This document shows, piece by piece, positions 18,098 to 26,732 of a stretch of DNA of 42,416 nt. The translations under genes and the position numbers were made by a program. The stretch comes from an uncultured Eubacteriales bacterium (GTDB taxonomy: Bacteria > Bacillota > Clostridia > Lachnospirales > Lachnospiraceae): NCBI GenBank assembly GCA_949292725.1, contig CASFAQ010000006.1, forward strand, positions 24,863-67,278. Direction: 5' to 3'. The notes under the pieces are model-generated. The model did not search any database, had not been told where the DNA came from, and worked only from the letters and a program-made list of their open reading frames with translations. Position 1 is the stretch's first letter, and each line of letters starts with the position of its first letter.

Positions 18098-19498
18098 ATG
18101 AAAAGGCAGGTATTCAATCCCTATCTTCCTTCATGGGAATATATTCCTGATGGGGAACCCTATGTATTTGGAGAAAGGGTATATATATACGGTTCGCATG
18201 ATTATTATAATGGACATGTATTCTGTATGGGGGATTATGTATGCTGGTCAGCGCCGGCTAATGATCTTTCAAACTGGAGATACGAGGGAGTTATATATCC
18301 TAAAACTGCTGACCCGCTTAATGCGGATGGGAAAATGTGTTTATACGCACCAGACGTGACAGTTGGACCGGATGGCAGATATTATCTGTATTATGTGCTC
18401 GATCACGTATCAGTTGTATCTGTGGCCGTATGCGATAAACCGGCGGGTAAATTCAGGTTCTATGGCTATGTTCATTATGAAGACGGAGTACGTCTGGGAG
18501 AAAGAAAAGGGGATGAACCCCAGTTTGACCCCGGAGTGATTACGGAGGGAGAATATACATATCTTTATACGGGATTCTGTGGTCGCGGAGACCGTAGCAG
18601 GAGCGGAGCCATGGCAACCGTTCTTGGACCTGATATGCTTACTGTGGTTAAACCACCGGTGATTGTAGCACCGGGCTGTGAATATGAGAAGGGCACGGGA
18701 TTTGAGGGGCATGCTTTCTTTGAGGCTCCTTCCATAAGAAAAAAAGATGATACATATTATCTGATATATTCGTCCACGCCTATGCATGAGCTTTGTTATG
18801 CTACTGCGGATAATCCTACGGATAAATTTACATATGGTGGAGTTATAGTAAGTAACTGTGATTTGCATATAGATACATATAAGCCGGCAGAGCTTCCTAT
18901 GGCATATGGGGCCAATAATCATGGAAGTATTGTTAATATAGAAGATGACTGGTACATTTTTTATCACAGGCATACTAACGGAACATGGTATAGCAGACAG
19001 GGGTGTGCTGAGAGGATAGAGATTCTTTCTGATGGAAGCATACCACAGGTTGAGATGACGTCGTGCGGATTGAATGGCGGAGCACTTAAGGGAAAGGGCG
19101 AGTATCCGGCATACATAGCATGTAATCTGTTTAATAATATACCTTCGGTGTATGTCGGCGACAGCCGTTATCCTAAAATTATGCAGGATGGAAGGGACGG
19201 CGATGTAGAGCCCGGCTATATCGGCAATATGAAGGATTATGCAACAGCAGGATTTAAATATTTTGATATAAATGAGGATATAAGCAGTATAAGCGTTACG
19301 GTCCGTGGATATACGGGTGGTGAATTTGAGATACGAACTTCTTATGATGGTGAAGTTCTTGCAAGAATTCCGGTGATTAATTCAAATGTATGGGAAACCT
19401 ATAGTGCGCCGATATCCATTCCAAAGGGAATAACACCGATATATATAACATACCGGGGAAATGGTAACGCAAGTCTGCTGTCATTTGAATTAAGTTAA
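18098..19498 (+). CDS. Family 43 glycoside hydrolase (xylosidase/arabinofuranosidase-like), cytoplasmic
   Basis: The 466-aa enzyme has a five-bladed GH43 propeller at the N-terminus and a beta-sandwich of CBM6-like type at the C-terminus (about residues 335-466). Catalytic acids can be placed: base Asp18 in IPDGEPYVFG, pKa modulator Asp144 in QFDPGVI, and acid Glu209 in FFEAPSIRK, all present. There is no signal peptide, so it should act on imported oligosaccharides, releasing xylose or arabinose from beta-xylo- or arabino-oligosaccharides. The start at 18098 has AAAGGA 11 nt upstream; the GTG at 18077 overlaps that region and is disfavoured. It is 11 nt before the second GH43 gene, and the pair forms one transcription unit. 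The exact sugar specificity is not decided by sequence. Confidence 0.88.
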   Translation: MKRQVFNPYLPSWEYIPDGEPYVFGERVYIYGSHDYYNGHVFCMGDYVCWSAPANDLSNWRYEGVIYPKTADPLNADGKMCLYAPDVTVGPDGRYYLYYVLDHVSVVSVAVCDKPAGKFRFYGYVHYEDGVRLGERKGDEPQFDPGVITEGEYTYLYTGFCGRGDRSRSGAMATVLGPDMLTVVKPPVIVAPGCEYEKGTGFEGHAFFEAPSIRKKDDTYYLIYSSTPMHELCYATADNPTDKFTYGGVIVSNCDLHIDTYKPAELPMAYGANNHGSIVNIEDDWYIFYHRHTNGTWYSRQGCAERIEILSDGSIPQVEMTSCGLNGGALKGKGEYPAYIACNLFNNIPSVYVGDSRYPKIMQDGRDGDVEPGYIGNMKDYATAGFKYFDINEDISSISVTVRGYTGGEFEIRTSYDGEVLARIPVINSNVWETYSAPISIPKGITPIYITYRGNGNASLLSFELS

Positions 19499-19509
19499 GG
19501 AGATTTCGC

Positions 19510-21183
19510 ATGGCATATATAAAATTATACACAAGAATTCCTGAGGGTGAAGAGTATCCGTCAGCGCTTTCCTACAGTGTGCACATGGCATACAGTAAGG
19601 ATGGGGAAGAGTATGAAGCGCTCAATCAAAACTATGGTATGCTGTTTACCGAAGGAATCATTCGTAAGGATAATACGATTGAAGAAAAAGGCATAAAGTA
19701 TCCTCGTGCGGTTAAACGTAAAGAAGGTGGATATGCCTTCTTTGCCGTTCGCGTTGATGCTGATGGTAATATAGACGAAACTGCAGGCGGTATGTATCCG
19801 TACTGGGTTACATATGATATGGTTCATTTTCATGACAAGGGTCTTAGGTCGTCTGAATATATTGTATCGGATACGGGGTGTGCCGCAGATACACTGGATG
19901 ATATTTTGGCGCATATGACCGATATGGAAGAATATGTTGCGGAAATGCCGGATTCGGATGCCATTAAGCTGTGTGGTGTGTGGATGCCTATTCATAATAC
20001 TGGAGTAGAATGCTGTGATAATGCGGTTGTTTCATCTAAGAAGGATCTTGATGACATACGTGTTAAACTGATTTACTCGGATGGTTCATCCCATGTAAAA
20101 AATGTAGATTGGGATGATTCTGCTATTGATTATTTGAAGCCCGGCACATATACTGTAAAAGGAAGAATATCTCAGCCGGTGTATGGATTCCCTCTTGCAA
20201 AGGGTTATGCCGATCCTGTAGTCTTTCGCTATGCGGACAGGTGGTATTTTATAGCGACCAATGATAACACTGATGATGTTGGGTTGTTTGTAAGGTGCTC
20301 GGATACGGTGGGAGGCCTGTTTGATAAGGGTGTCAGAGAATACTGTATACTTGATTATGATGAGAGCCGGGAGCTTATCCAGACTTTCTGGGCGCCGGAA
20401 TTTCACATAATAGGCGGGGATCTGTACATATTATTTGCGGTTGGCCCGAAGAATTGGGGACCGCAGTGTCATATGATGAGGCTTAAGCCGGGTGGACGGA
20501 TTGAGTGCAGACAGGACTGGGAGGATCCTATAAAGGTAATGAGGCAGGATGGCACCCCTCTTGCAAAAAGCGGCATTACGCTTGATATGACGTATATTAA
20601 GGTAAGAGAACGTTCTTATCTTATATGGTCGGAGCGTTATCATATAGGGAGCAGCCTGGATTCGGGTTCAATGCTGTATATAGCATCTACGGATGAGAAT
20701 CGCCCGTACGTTATTACAAGTGAGCCCGTTCTCCTTACACGTCCGCTGTATGGATGGGAGAATCAGTATGGCACGATCAATAATGAGGGTCCATATCCGC
20801 TTATAAAAGATAATAAGGTTTACATTGCATATTCAGGAGGTTCCGCGGGTGGTTATTCCTATACGGTGGGTCTTCTTTCTATAGACGACGATAAGGATAT
20901 GCTATGTGCCAAACAGTGGGATAAGGCTGTTACGCCGCTTCTTTCGGCTTATTCTGTTTGTGGAGAGTATGGTCCCGGACATAACAGTTTTTACCGGGAT
21001 GAGAATGGCGATGTGTGGATAGCTTATCATGCAAAAGTTATAAAGGGATTTGCAGCCAGATGCACAGCGATAAGAAGAGTTCATTTTAATGTGTACGGCG
21101 AGCCTGTATTTAATATGTCTGCAGAAAGAGATATTTTTCCGGAATATAGAAATGTTACCATGACGGTCGATTACCGTATGTAA
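19510..21183 (+). CDS. Family 43 glycoside hydrolase with N-terminal accessory and Ig-like domains
   Basis: The 557-aa protein has three parts. Residues 1 to about 165 form a propeller-like accessory segment (SYSVHMAYSKDG, LNQNYGMLF), residues about 172-218 a Big4-like Ig domain (KVKLIYSDGSSHVKNVDWDD), and residues about 225-545 the GH43 catalytic propeller. The base is Asp235 in KGYADPVVF, followed by FWAPEFHI; the modulator is Asp359 in GITLDMTYI and the acid is Glu426 in NNEGPYPLI. All are kept, so activity is expected. No signal peptide is present. AAGGAG lies 8 nt before the ATG. Family members of this layout are usually arabinofuranosidases or xylosidases. It is coupled to the other GH43, suggesting they attack different linkages of the same imported oligosaccharides. 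Confidence 0.87.
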   Translation: MAYIKLYTRIPEGEEYPSALSYSVHMAYSKDGEEYEALNQNYGMLFTEGIIRKDNTIEEKGIKYPRAVKRKEGGYAFFAVRVDADGNIDETAGGMYPYWVTYDMVHFHDKGLRSSEYIVSDTGCAADTLDDILAHMTDMEEYVAEMPDSDAIKLCGVWMPIHNTGVECCDNAVVSSKKDLDDIRVKLIYSDGSSHVKNVDWDDSAIDYLKPGTYTVKGRISQPVYGFPLAKGYADPVVFRYADRWYFIATNDNTDDVGLFVRCSDTVGGLFDKGVREYCILDYDESRELIQTFWAPEFHIIGGDLYILFAVGPKNWGPQCHMMRLKPGGRIECRQDWEDPIKVMRQDGTPLAKSGITLDMTYIKVRERSYLIWSERYHIGSSLDSGSMLYIASTDENRPYVITSEPVLLTRPLYGWENQYGTINNEGPYPLIKDNKVYIAYSGGSAGGYSYTVGLLSIDDDKDMLCAKQWDKAVTPLLSAYSVCGEYGPGHNSFYRDENGDVWIAYHAKVIKGFAARCTAIRRVHFNVYGEPVFNMSAERDIFPEYRNVTMTVDYRM

Positions 21184-21247
21184 TGTGGCTCTGTCTTTCG
21201 TTATGCCATACGTTAATCTGACCGGAAGGCATAACGGAGGTATTTAC

Positions 21248-22141
21248 ATGGATAATAAGACTCTGGCAGAGATAGATTCGATTGCCAATACCATTCTTGC
21301 CGATTATGGCAGGGGAAAAACTATAGACAAAACGGATGTGTTTAATCAGCCGAATAAGGATGTTATAATTGATATTCTCAATAAGCTGATACGTATAATA
21401 TATCCGGGTTATTTTAAGGATAAGAATTATAAAATATACAATGTTAAGAACAACCTGTCGGTTATCATAGAGGATGTGGTGTACAATCTCAATAAGCAGA
21501 TTGCGATAACATTAAAGAATAATGATGATTATATTGATGCTGATACCGCCGGTATTGAGGAAGAGGCGCGTGTTCTTACGCTCAGATTTTTGAAGACTAT
21601 CCCTAAGGTCCGTGAATATGTTGAGACAGATGTAGAAGCGGGATATGAGGGGGATCCGGCGGCAACAAGCAAGGACGAGGTTATCTTCTGTTATCCGGGT
21701 CTGTATGCCATTACCGTAAACAGGCTTGCACACGAATTGTATCTTCTCGGGGTTCCTCTTATACCGCGTATAATGACGGAGCATGCTCATTCGAAGACGG
21801 GTATCGATATTCATCCGGGTGCTACCATAGGCAAATATTTCTTTATAGACCACGGTACCGGAATAGTTATCGGCGAGACCACGGTTATAGGAGAGCATGT
21901 AAAGGTATATCAGGGGGTTACTCTGGGAGCGCTTTCTACAAGAGGTGGTCAGAATCTAAGAAATAAGAAACGTCATCCTACCATAGAGGATTATGTTACG
22001 ATATATTCGGGAGCTTCGATACTTGGGGGACAGACGGTTATAGGAAATAATGTTGTAATCGGCGGTAACGCATTCATAACATCCTCTGTCAGACCGGGCA
22101 CGAGGGTGAGTGTAAAGAATCAGGAACTTGAAATAATATAA
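21248..22141 (+). CDS. cysE: Serine O-acetyltransferase
   Basis: The 297-aa protein makes O-acetylserine from serine and acetyl-CoA, the first step of cysteine synthesis. The N-terminal helical domain (about 1-165) is followed by a left-handed beta-helix of hexapeptide repeats: GIDIHPGATIGKYFFIDHGT, GIVIGETTVIGEHVKVYQGV, TLGALSTRGGQ. The catalytic Asp-His pair lies in FIDHGTG. This is the longer clostridial EpsC/CysE form of about 300 aa. The start at 21248 is chosen because ACGGAGG lies 7 nt upstream; an in-frame ATG-like extension to 21185 lacks a site and does not resemble the family. It follows the GH43 gene by 64 nt and ends at a bidirectional hairpin. No T-box or other sulfur riboswitch is visible upstream. 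Confidence 0.93.
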   Translation: MDNKTLAEIDSIANTILADYGRGKTIDKTDVFNQPNKDVIIDILNKLIRIIYPGYFKDKNYKIYNVKNNLSVIIEDVVYNLNKQIAITLKNNDDYIDADTAGIEEEARVLTLRFLKTIPKVREYVETDVEAGYEGDPAATSKDEVIFCYPGLYAITVNRLAHELYLLGVPLIPRIMTEHAHSKTGIDIHPGATIGKYFFIDHGTGIVIGETTVIGEHVKVYQGVTLGALSTRGGQNLRNKKRHPTIEDYVTIYSGASILGGQTVIGNNVVIGGNAFITSSVRPGTRVSVKNQELEII

Positions 22142-22154
22142 TTCGTATATATAA

Positions 22155-22187
22155 ATACCGGAACCTATATTCTATAGGTTCCGGTAT
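22155..22187. terminator. Bidirectional terminator between cysE and the secreted Ig-like protein
   Basis: A perfect 15-bp stem (22155-22169 with 22173-22187, loop TTC) separates two convergent genes. The stop codon and the last codons of the minus-strand gene (stop 22167-22165) lie inside one arm, so the coding end doubles as terminator stem. The T-tracts on both sides are short. Confidence 0.7.
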
Positions 22188-23202
22188 TGCTTGTTGTATA
22201 ACCTGATTTGGATGCATATACCTTGATTATTGTGCCTTTTTTAAGTTTCTTCTTAAGCTTTATCTTGAATTTACCTTTTTTATTGGCTTTAACGGTATAT
22301 TTCTTTGCCCCTACGGTTACGGTTACGCGTGACTTTTTAACAGATGTTCCACGGATAACTTTTTTGCCTTTTTTATATGATGTAAGAACAGGCGTTTTAA
22401 GCTTTTTTACGGAGGATATTGAAGTATCATCCGTACTGCTTTGCTGGGATGTTGAGGTCGAAGGAGTAGTAACGGTCGTCTGTGAAGATGTTATGGCAGT
22501 TCCCTTCAGGGATATATTATTAATTGCTGCCTCGCCTCCTGTCGGTTCATCAGAAAGGCTTCCGCCGGATATCGTCTGTGTTCCTGCGGCGATAATCCTT
22601 ATGTATAACATAGAACAGTCGGATGCGGCGGCCGGTATTCCAAAGCTGTATTCATACAGTGTTTTGTTCATGGCGAGAGAAAATGCAGTGCCGGATATGT
22701 TGGTGTATATTTTGTTATCCCTGCTGTACTGCACCTTATATGACCTTGGACCTTTCTTGGAACCTCCGATACGGAATGATAAACGGAGATTCTCATATCC
22801 TTTGGTGGATGTGGTTATAAGAAAATACGGTGAGCTTCCCCAGGGATTATTGGTTCCTGCCGCCATTACCGGAGTGGCATTCTGTAAAATACCATTATAC
22901 GAATAATCGTTGTCGGTGCTCCATTCAAGTTTTCTGTTGTCGGAAGATGTGCCGGCAACGGATGCGTAGAGTTTGGCCGATAGTTTGTATCTTCCGGATG
23001 AAGCATAATATCCTGAATCAGCATTGGTTTTGTACGTATCGTTAAGGTCGTTGTCCGATTCAGAACCCGCCGGTCTTGTAAATGTAAATGACGCAATGTC
23101 TGTTTCGGAAGCGGCAGCCTTTACCGTATAAGGGATTAGGCAGTTTAAGATAAGCGCGGCTGCAGTGACGATACAGGTATATAGCTTTATTTTTCCTTTC
23201 AT
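22165..23202 (-). CDS. Secreted protein with C-terminal basic Ig-like domain
   Basis: The 345-aa protein begins with a signal peptide (MKGKIKLYTCIVTAAALILN, cut near KAAA). Residues about 25-215 form a beta-rich region resembling discoidin/jelly-roll binding modules (NPWGSSPYFLITTS, RLSFRIGGSKKGPRSYKVQY). Next comes a Ser/Thr-rich linker and a C-terminal Ig-like domain of the Big6 kind rich in lysine (TSVKKSRVTVTVGAKKYTVK, GKFKIKLKKKLKKGT). No catalytic motif is visible. The start at 23202 has GAGAGGAG 8 nt upstream; the longer frame to 23238 lacks a site. It is divergent from the xylanase gene. It may bind cell-surface polymers or plant glycan, but the function is unknown. Confidence 0.75.
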   Translation of the reverse strand: MKGKIKLYTCIVTAAALILNCLIPYTVKAAASETDIASFTFTRPAGSESDNDLNDTYKTNADSGYYASSGRYKLSAKLYASVAGTSSDNRKLEWSTDNDYSYNGILQNATPVMAAGTNNPWGSSPYFLITTSTKGYENLRLSFRIGGSKKGPRSYKVQYSRDNKIYTNISGTAFSLAMNKTLYEYSFGIPAAASDCSMLYIRIIAAGTQTISGGSLSDEPTGGEAAINNISLKGTAITSSQTTVTTPSTSTSQQSSTDDTSISSVKKLKTPVLTSYKKGKKVIRGTSVKKSRVTVTVGAKKYTVKANKKGKFKIKLKKKLKKGTIIKVYASKSGYTTSNTGTYRI

Positions 23203-23247
23203 ATATTGAACTCCTCTCTTTTTTTTGTTTATAAACATAATATTTTT

Positions 23248-23276
23248 ATCTTAAAAATATGGCACGAATGTTACAA
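23248..23276 (-). promoter_or_regulatory. Promoter for the secreted Ig-like protein
   Basis: On the minus strand, TTGTAA (23276-23271) and TAAGAT (23253-23248) are 17 nt apart, about 46 nt before the start codon. The rest of the 190-nt divergent interval is AT-rich; a TATAAT at 23345-23350 could be the -10 for the xylanase, but no -35 at the right distance is convincing. Confidence 0.55.
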
Positions 23277-23392
23277 AAAATAAAATTAATAAATAGATTA
23301 TATATATTACATAATGTTTTAATCATTTACAGGTGATTTTATTGTATAATAAAAAAGTCTTTTGATAAATTAAACAACTATGGAGGGGCGCA

Positions 23393-25666
23393 ATGAATAT
23401 GAAAAGAATTACCGCGTATATGATGGTGGCGGCGTTTACCATGTCCTTATTCGGAGGGGTGATGTCTTCATCGGACGCAGAAGCGGCAGCTAAAGCTCCC
23501 AAGCTTAGCGCTAAACGTAAGACGGTTGAAGTCGGAAAGAGCTTCAAACTGAAGGTTAAGAAAAAGGGGATTAAGATTAAGAAGACCAAATGGAAGAGCA
23601 GCAATAAGAAAGTTGCTTCACTTTCCAAGGCGGGCAAGACATCTGTTAAGGTTAAGGCAAAGAAGAAAGGCAACGCAAAGATAACTGCTACCGTACAGTA
23701 TACTGTGGGTAAGAAGGCAGCTAAGAAGAAGCTTTCGTGCAAAGTTGTTGTTGCTTCCGCAAAGGCACAGGATGTGCCGGCTCAGATAACGCCTGTTGTA
23801 ACCGGTGGAACGGTTACCGATCAGCCGGTTCAGGTAACTCCGAGTCCTTCGCCGACACCTCGTCCTTATTACTATGAGTACGAGTATTTTGCAATGTTTA
23901 ATGGTGATGTTGCTACCGGAAAAGAAAATATGTTCATTAATTTCGTGTTGTCGGATTCATGGCAGACAAACACCAGACTTTCGGCTATCGAATCGCTGGA
24001 GTTTATGATAGACTCCACGCAGGCGCTTGATGTGGACCTTTATGTGTCTGAGTGGGACTGTGACATAGACAGTGATTCAGCAAAGAAGATAGCAACCATA
24101 CATACGGACGGAACCAAGGGCCAGAGCATATCGCTTACGGACGAGATAGCGGGCAATGCAGATATAGCGGCGCTTGATTCGACCAATAACGGAAGAATAT
24201 CGTTTGGATTCTCAACTGCGGATGGTACCGGTCAGTTTATAATACACGACATGTATGTTAACTATCATAACAATAATACTGGCAACACTTCACATCATAA
24301 GGCTGCCATAAGTGTCGTTACATCGGCCATAGGTTCAGCAGCATCGGCATACAGCGCTGATAAGCAGGCTGCAGAGGATGCGGACGAGGACTTTAGCGGA
24401 ACGCTTGACGAATATATGTCAAGAAAGCCGGGCGGTTTATTTGAGGCTCGTCCTAAGGATGCGACGGATGCCATCAATAACTACACAAGTATGGCAAAGA
24501 TTACTGAAGCAAAGGGATATAAGTTCGGTACCTGCGTAACTTACAGTCAGATTAAGAATGACGAGGAGTTCTGCAAGCTTCTTGCTCATCACTGTGACAG
24601 TATTACTGCCATGAACGAATTCAAGGCTTACTCCATTCTGGATGGGGATGCATCCCGTGCTAACTGGACAGATGACGAGACGTCAATGCCTGCGCTCAGG
24701 TTTGACAGAGCTGATTTCATATGCGAGTGGGCGAGGGATAACGGACTTAAGATAAGAGGACACGCTCTTGTATGGGATAACAGCATGAAGCAGTGGTTCT
24801 TCACTAAGGGTTATCGGGAGGACAGCACGGATTATGCTTCCAATGAAATATGCCGTAAGAGACTTCAGTATTATGTGGATCAGGTAATGAGACATTTCCA
24901 GGAGAAATATCCTGATGTAGTATATTGCTGGGATGTTGTAAATGAGGGTATAGATGAGAATAGCGGAGATAAGCTTAAGATAAGGCAGAACAGAGGCGTA
25001 GAGAATTATTTCTATTATCACTGTTCATCGGAATCTAACGGAAAGGGTGAAGATTATGTTAAATTCACTTTCCAGTGCGCTTATGATACCCGTGAAGCCA
25101 TGATCAATGAAGGGCTTCTTTCGGACAGGAGCAAGCTTGAGCTTGTGTATAATGATTACAACGTAATCGAAAGCAATAAGAGACCTTATGTAAAAGCGCT
25201 TGTTGAATACTTAAACAGCGGTGACGTCCAGCTTTGTGATGCTGTAGGATGTCAGGGATATCTTGGAGCATACCAGAAGCAGCAGGGATGTCTGGCTATG
25301 AGCTGGGTTGATAAGACAACCACAACCATTAAGGAATTTGCCTCGATGGATCCGCCGGTACATGTACAGCTGACCGAGATGGCTATGCGTAATTTTGACT
25401 GGGATTATCTTGATGACAGGCAGAATGGTGAATACAGTCATGGTGAGTTTGCGGCTAATCTTTTTGCAGGACTTGCCAATATCAATGAAGAGACTAACAA
25501 CGCATTTACCAGTATGTCTATATGGGCTTTCATAGATGACCCTATCATGAATAAGGTTGATGAATCATTTGACTATTGGCAGTATGCGCCATTCAGTGGC
25601 ATGTTTGATGAGGTATACAGAGTAAAACCTGCATTTGAACACGCTTATGAAATTTTGCAGCAGTAG
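23393..25666 (+). CDS. Secreted endo-1,4-beta-xylanase, GH10 with N-terminal Ig-like domain
   Basis: The 757-aa protein hydrolyses internal beta-1,4 bonds of xylan outside the cell. The order is: signal peptide (1 to about 31), a very lysine-rich Big2-like domain (about 34-122), a Pro/Thr linker (about 128-158, SPSPTPRP), a beta-sandwich of unassigned CBM-like type (about 160-295), a short acidic helical segment, and the GH10 barrel (about 350-757). The acid/base Glu518 in WDVVNEG and the nucleophile Glu662 in QLTEMAMRN are present, as are GHALVWDN and the LVYNDYN region. The ATG at 23393 follows GGAGGG by 5 nt. No LPXTG or SLH anchor is visible, so the basic Ig-like domain may hold it on the cell wall. 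Confidence 0.93.
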   Translation: MNMKRITAYMMVAAFTMSLFGGVMSSSDAEAAAKAPKLSAKRKTVEVGKSFKLKVKKKGIKIKKTKWKSSNKKVASLSKAGKTSVKVKAKKKGNAKITATVQYTVGKKAAKKKLSCKVVVASAKAQDVPAQITPVVTGGTVTDQPVQVTPSPSPTPRPYYYEYEYFAMFNGDVATGKENMFINFVLSDSWQTNTRLSAIESLEFMIDSTQALDVDLYVSEWDCDIDSDSAKKIATIHTDGTKGQSISLTDEIAGNADIAALDSTNNGRISFGFSTADGTGQFIIHDMYVNYHNNNTGNTSHHKAAISVVTSAIGSAASAYSADKQAAEDADEDFSGTLDEYMSRKPGGLFEARPKDATDAINNYTSMAKITEAKGYKFGTCVTYSQIKNDEEFCKLLAHHCDSITAMNEFKAYSILDGDASRANWTDDETSMPALRFDRADFICEWARDNGLKIRGHALVWDNSMKQWFFTKGYREDSTDYASNEICRKRLQYYVDQVMRHFQEKYPDVVYCWDVVNEGIDENSGDKLKIRQNRGVENYFYYHCSSESNGKGEDYVKFTFQCAYDTREAMINEGLLSDRSKLELVYNDYNVIESNKRPYVKALVEYLNSGDVQLCDAVGCQGYLGAYQKQQGCLAMSWVDKTTTTIKEFASMDPPVHVQLTEMAMRNFDWDYLDDRQNGEYSHGEFAANLFAGLANINEETNNAFTSMSIWAFIDDPIMNKVDESFDYWQYAPFSGMFDEVYRVKPAFEHAYEILQQ

Positions 25667-25690
25667 AGATGATTCTATAATTGTCAGACT

Positions 25691-25717
25691 AAAACGGGGT
25701 CCTGTGGCCCCGTTTTT
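25691..25717 (+). terminator. Terminator after the xylanase
   Basis: AAAACGGGG (25691-25699) pairs with CCCCGTTTT (25708-25716), extended inward by G-U and C-G pairs around the loop CTGT, and is followed by T. Confidence 0.9.
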
Positions 25718-25756
25718 CCTGTGCGTTTAGGCAGAGTGTTGTGAATGTAAAAATGC

Positions 25757-25786
25757 TTGACTTAGAGTGTTACGAAAAGCTATAAT
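25757..25786 (+). promoter_or_regulatory. Promoter for the RHH-trmO-hydG-hydF operon
   Basis: TTGACT (25757-25762) and TATAAT (25781-25786) are separated by 18 nt. The transcript would start near 25793, about 44 nt before the small DNA-binding protein gene, which may repress this promoter. Confidence 0.7.
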
Positions 25787-25836
25787 GTAAGTGTCGTATT
25801 GATTGCGGCTTAATATATGATATGGAGATGATTGAT

Positions 25837-26010
25837 ATGGCAAGAACGGGAAGACCGAAGGGAACTAACAACAAAGAGATAATCTGTTCGATGAGAATGG
25901 ATGCTGCAACCAAACAGAGACTTGAAGCTTATTGTGAGAAAATGAATATGGCGAAGTCAGAGGCACTCAGACATGCGATAGATCTGCTTGCCATAGAAGC
26001 AGGACAATAA
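25837..26010 (+). CDS. Small ribbon-helix-helix (CopG/Arc-like) DNA-binding protein
   Basis: The 57-aa protein has a basic N-terminus (ARTGRPKGTNNKE), a short beta strand ICSMRMD (16-22), then two helices (about 24-36 and 40-53; KSEALRHAIDLLA). This is the ribbon-helix-helix pattern of CopG/Arc repressors, which dimerise and insert the strand into the DNA major groove. The ATG at 25837 is preferred because GGAGA lies 8 nt upstream; earlier ATGs at 25822 and 25828 lie too close to or before it. The gene is 26 nt ahead of trmO with no terminator. No toxin partner is next to it, so an autoregulator of the trmO-hydG-hydF unit is more likely than an antitoxin, but this is inference. Confidence 0.72.
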   Translation: MARTGRPKGTNNKEIICSMRMDAATKQRLEAYCEKMNMAKSEALRHAIDLLAIEAGQ

Positions 26011-26036
26011 TCATTACATCTGATAGCGGAGCGGTT

Positions 26037-26729
26037 ATGCAATATTGTTTTAAGCGTATAGCAAGGATATATAATGATTATTCAGTCAGATTTGGTATCC
26101 CCAGACAGAGTGGAATTGTCGAGGATGTTGAATCAAAGATTATATTTGAACCGGAATACAGGTGTATTGATGCCGTAAGAGGACTTGAGGAGTTTTCGTG
26201 TGTATGGCTTCTCTGGCTGTTTACGGAGACTGCAGGAGAAGGTTATAAACCAACGGTGCGGCCTCCGAAGCTTGGGGGCAACAGGCGAGTGGGTGTGTTT
26301 GCAACCAGATCGCCTTTCAGACCCAATCCCATAGGGCAGTCCTGCGTTACATTAAGCAGGATCGATCTGGTCTGTGCGGATGCTCCGGTTATATACGTCA
26401 AGGGTGCCGATCTTATGAGTGGCACTCCTTTATTAGATATAAAACCTTATATTCCATATACAGACTGCAGACCGGAGGCTGCTTTGGGATTTTCGGTATC
26501 GCCCGATGAGCCGGCTCTTGAGATAGAATGCAGTGATACTCTTGCGGACATGATTCCGCAGTCTGTGAAAGCACCGCTTTTTAAGATTCTTTCGCTCGAT
26601 CCGAGACCCGGTTATCATAACGATGATAAGAGAGTGTACAGCTTTGAATACGGAGGCCTTAGGATAAGTTTTACGGTCTGCGGCAAGGTTCTTAAGATAA
26701 ACGACATAGTTTTGGAAGGGAAGTTATAG
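26037..26729 (+). CDS. trmO: tRNA m6t6A37 methyltransferase TrmO-like (TsaA/YaeB family)
   Basis: The 230-aa protein matches the TrmO (YaeB/TsaA) family, which methylates N6-threonylcarbamoyladenosine at position 37 of tRNA-Thr using S-adenosylmethionine. Diagnostic stretches are YSVRFGIPRQSG (about 14-25), LEEFSCVWLLWLF, the cofactor-binding RRVGVFATRSPFRPNPIGQS and VKGADLMSGTPLLDIKPYIP. Clostridial members often lie with metal or hydrogenase genes and were earlier named VirR or UPF0066, so the substrate is inferred. The gene is 3 nt before hydG. A weak GCGGAG site lies 8 nt before the ATG. Confidence 0.83.
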   Translation: MQYCFKRIARIYNDYSVRFGIPRQSGIVEDVESKIIFEPEYRCIDAVRGLEEFSCVWLLWLFTETAGEGYKPTVRPPKLGGNRRVGVFATRSPFRPNPIGQSCVTLSRIDLVCADAPVIYVKGADLMSGTPLLDIKPYIPYTDCRPEAALGFSVSPDEPALEIECSDTLADMIPQSVKAPLFKILSLDPRPGYHNDDKRVYSFEYGGLRISFTVCGKVLKINDIVLEGKL

Positions 26730-26732
26730 ATA

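Noticed and set aside
22208..22906. Long plus-strand frame opposite the secreted Ig-like gene
   Set aside because: The minus strand has a signal peptide, ribosome site and promoter; the plus frame has none of these and mirrors the lysine-rich codons.
25837..26010. Antitoxin of a toxin-antitoxin pair
   Set aside because: The ribbon-helix-helix fold fits, but the adjacent gene is TrmO-like with no toxin features and no second small gene is present.
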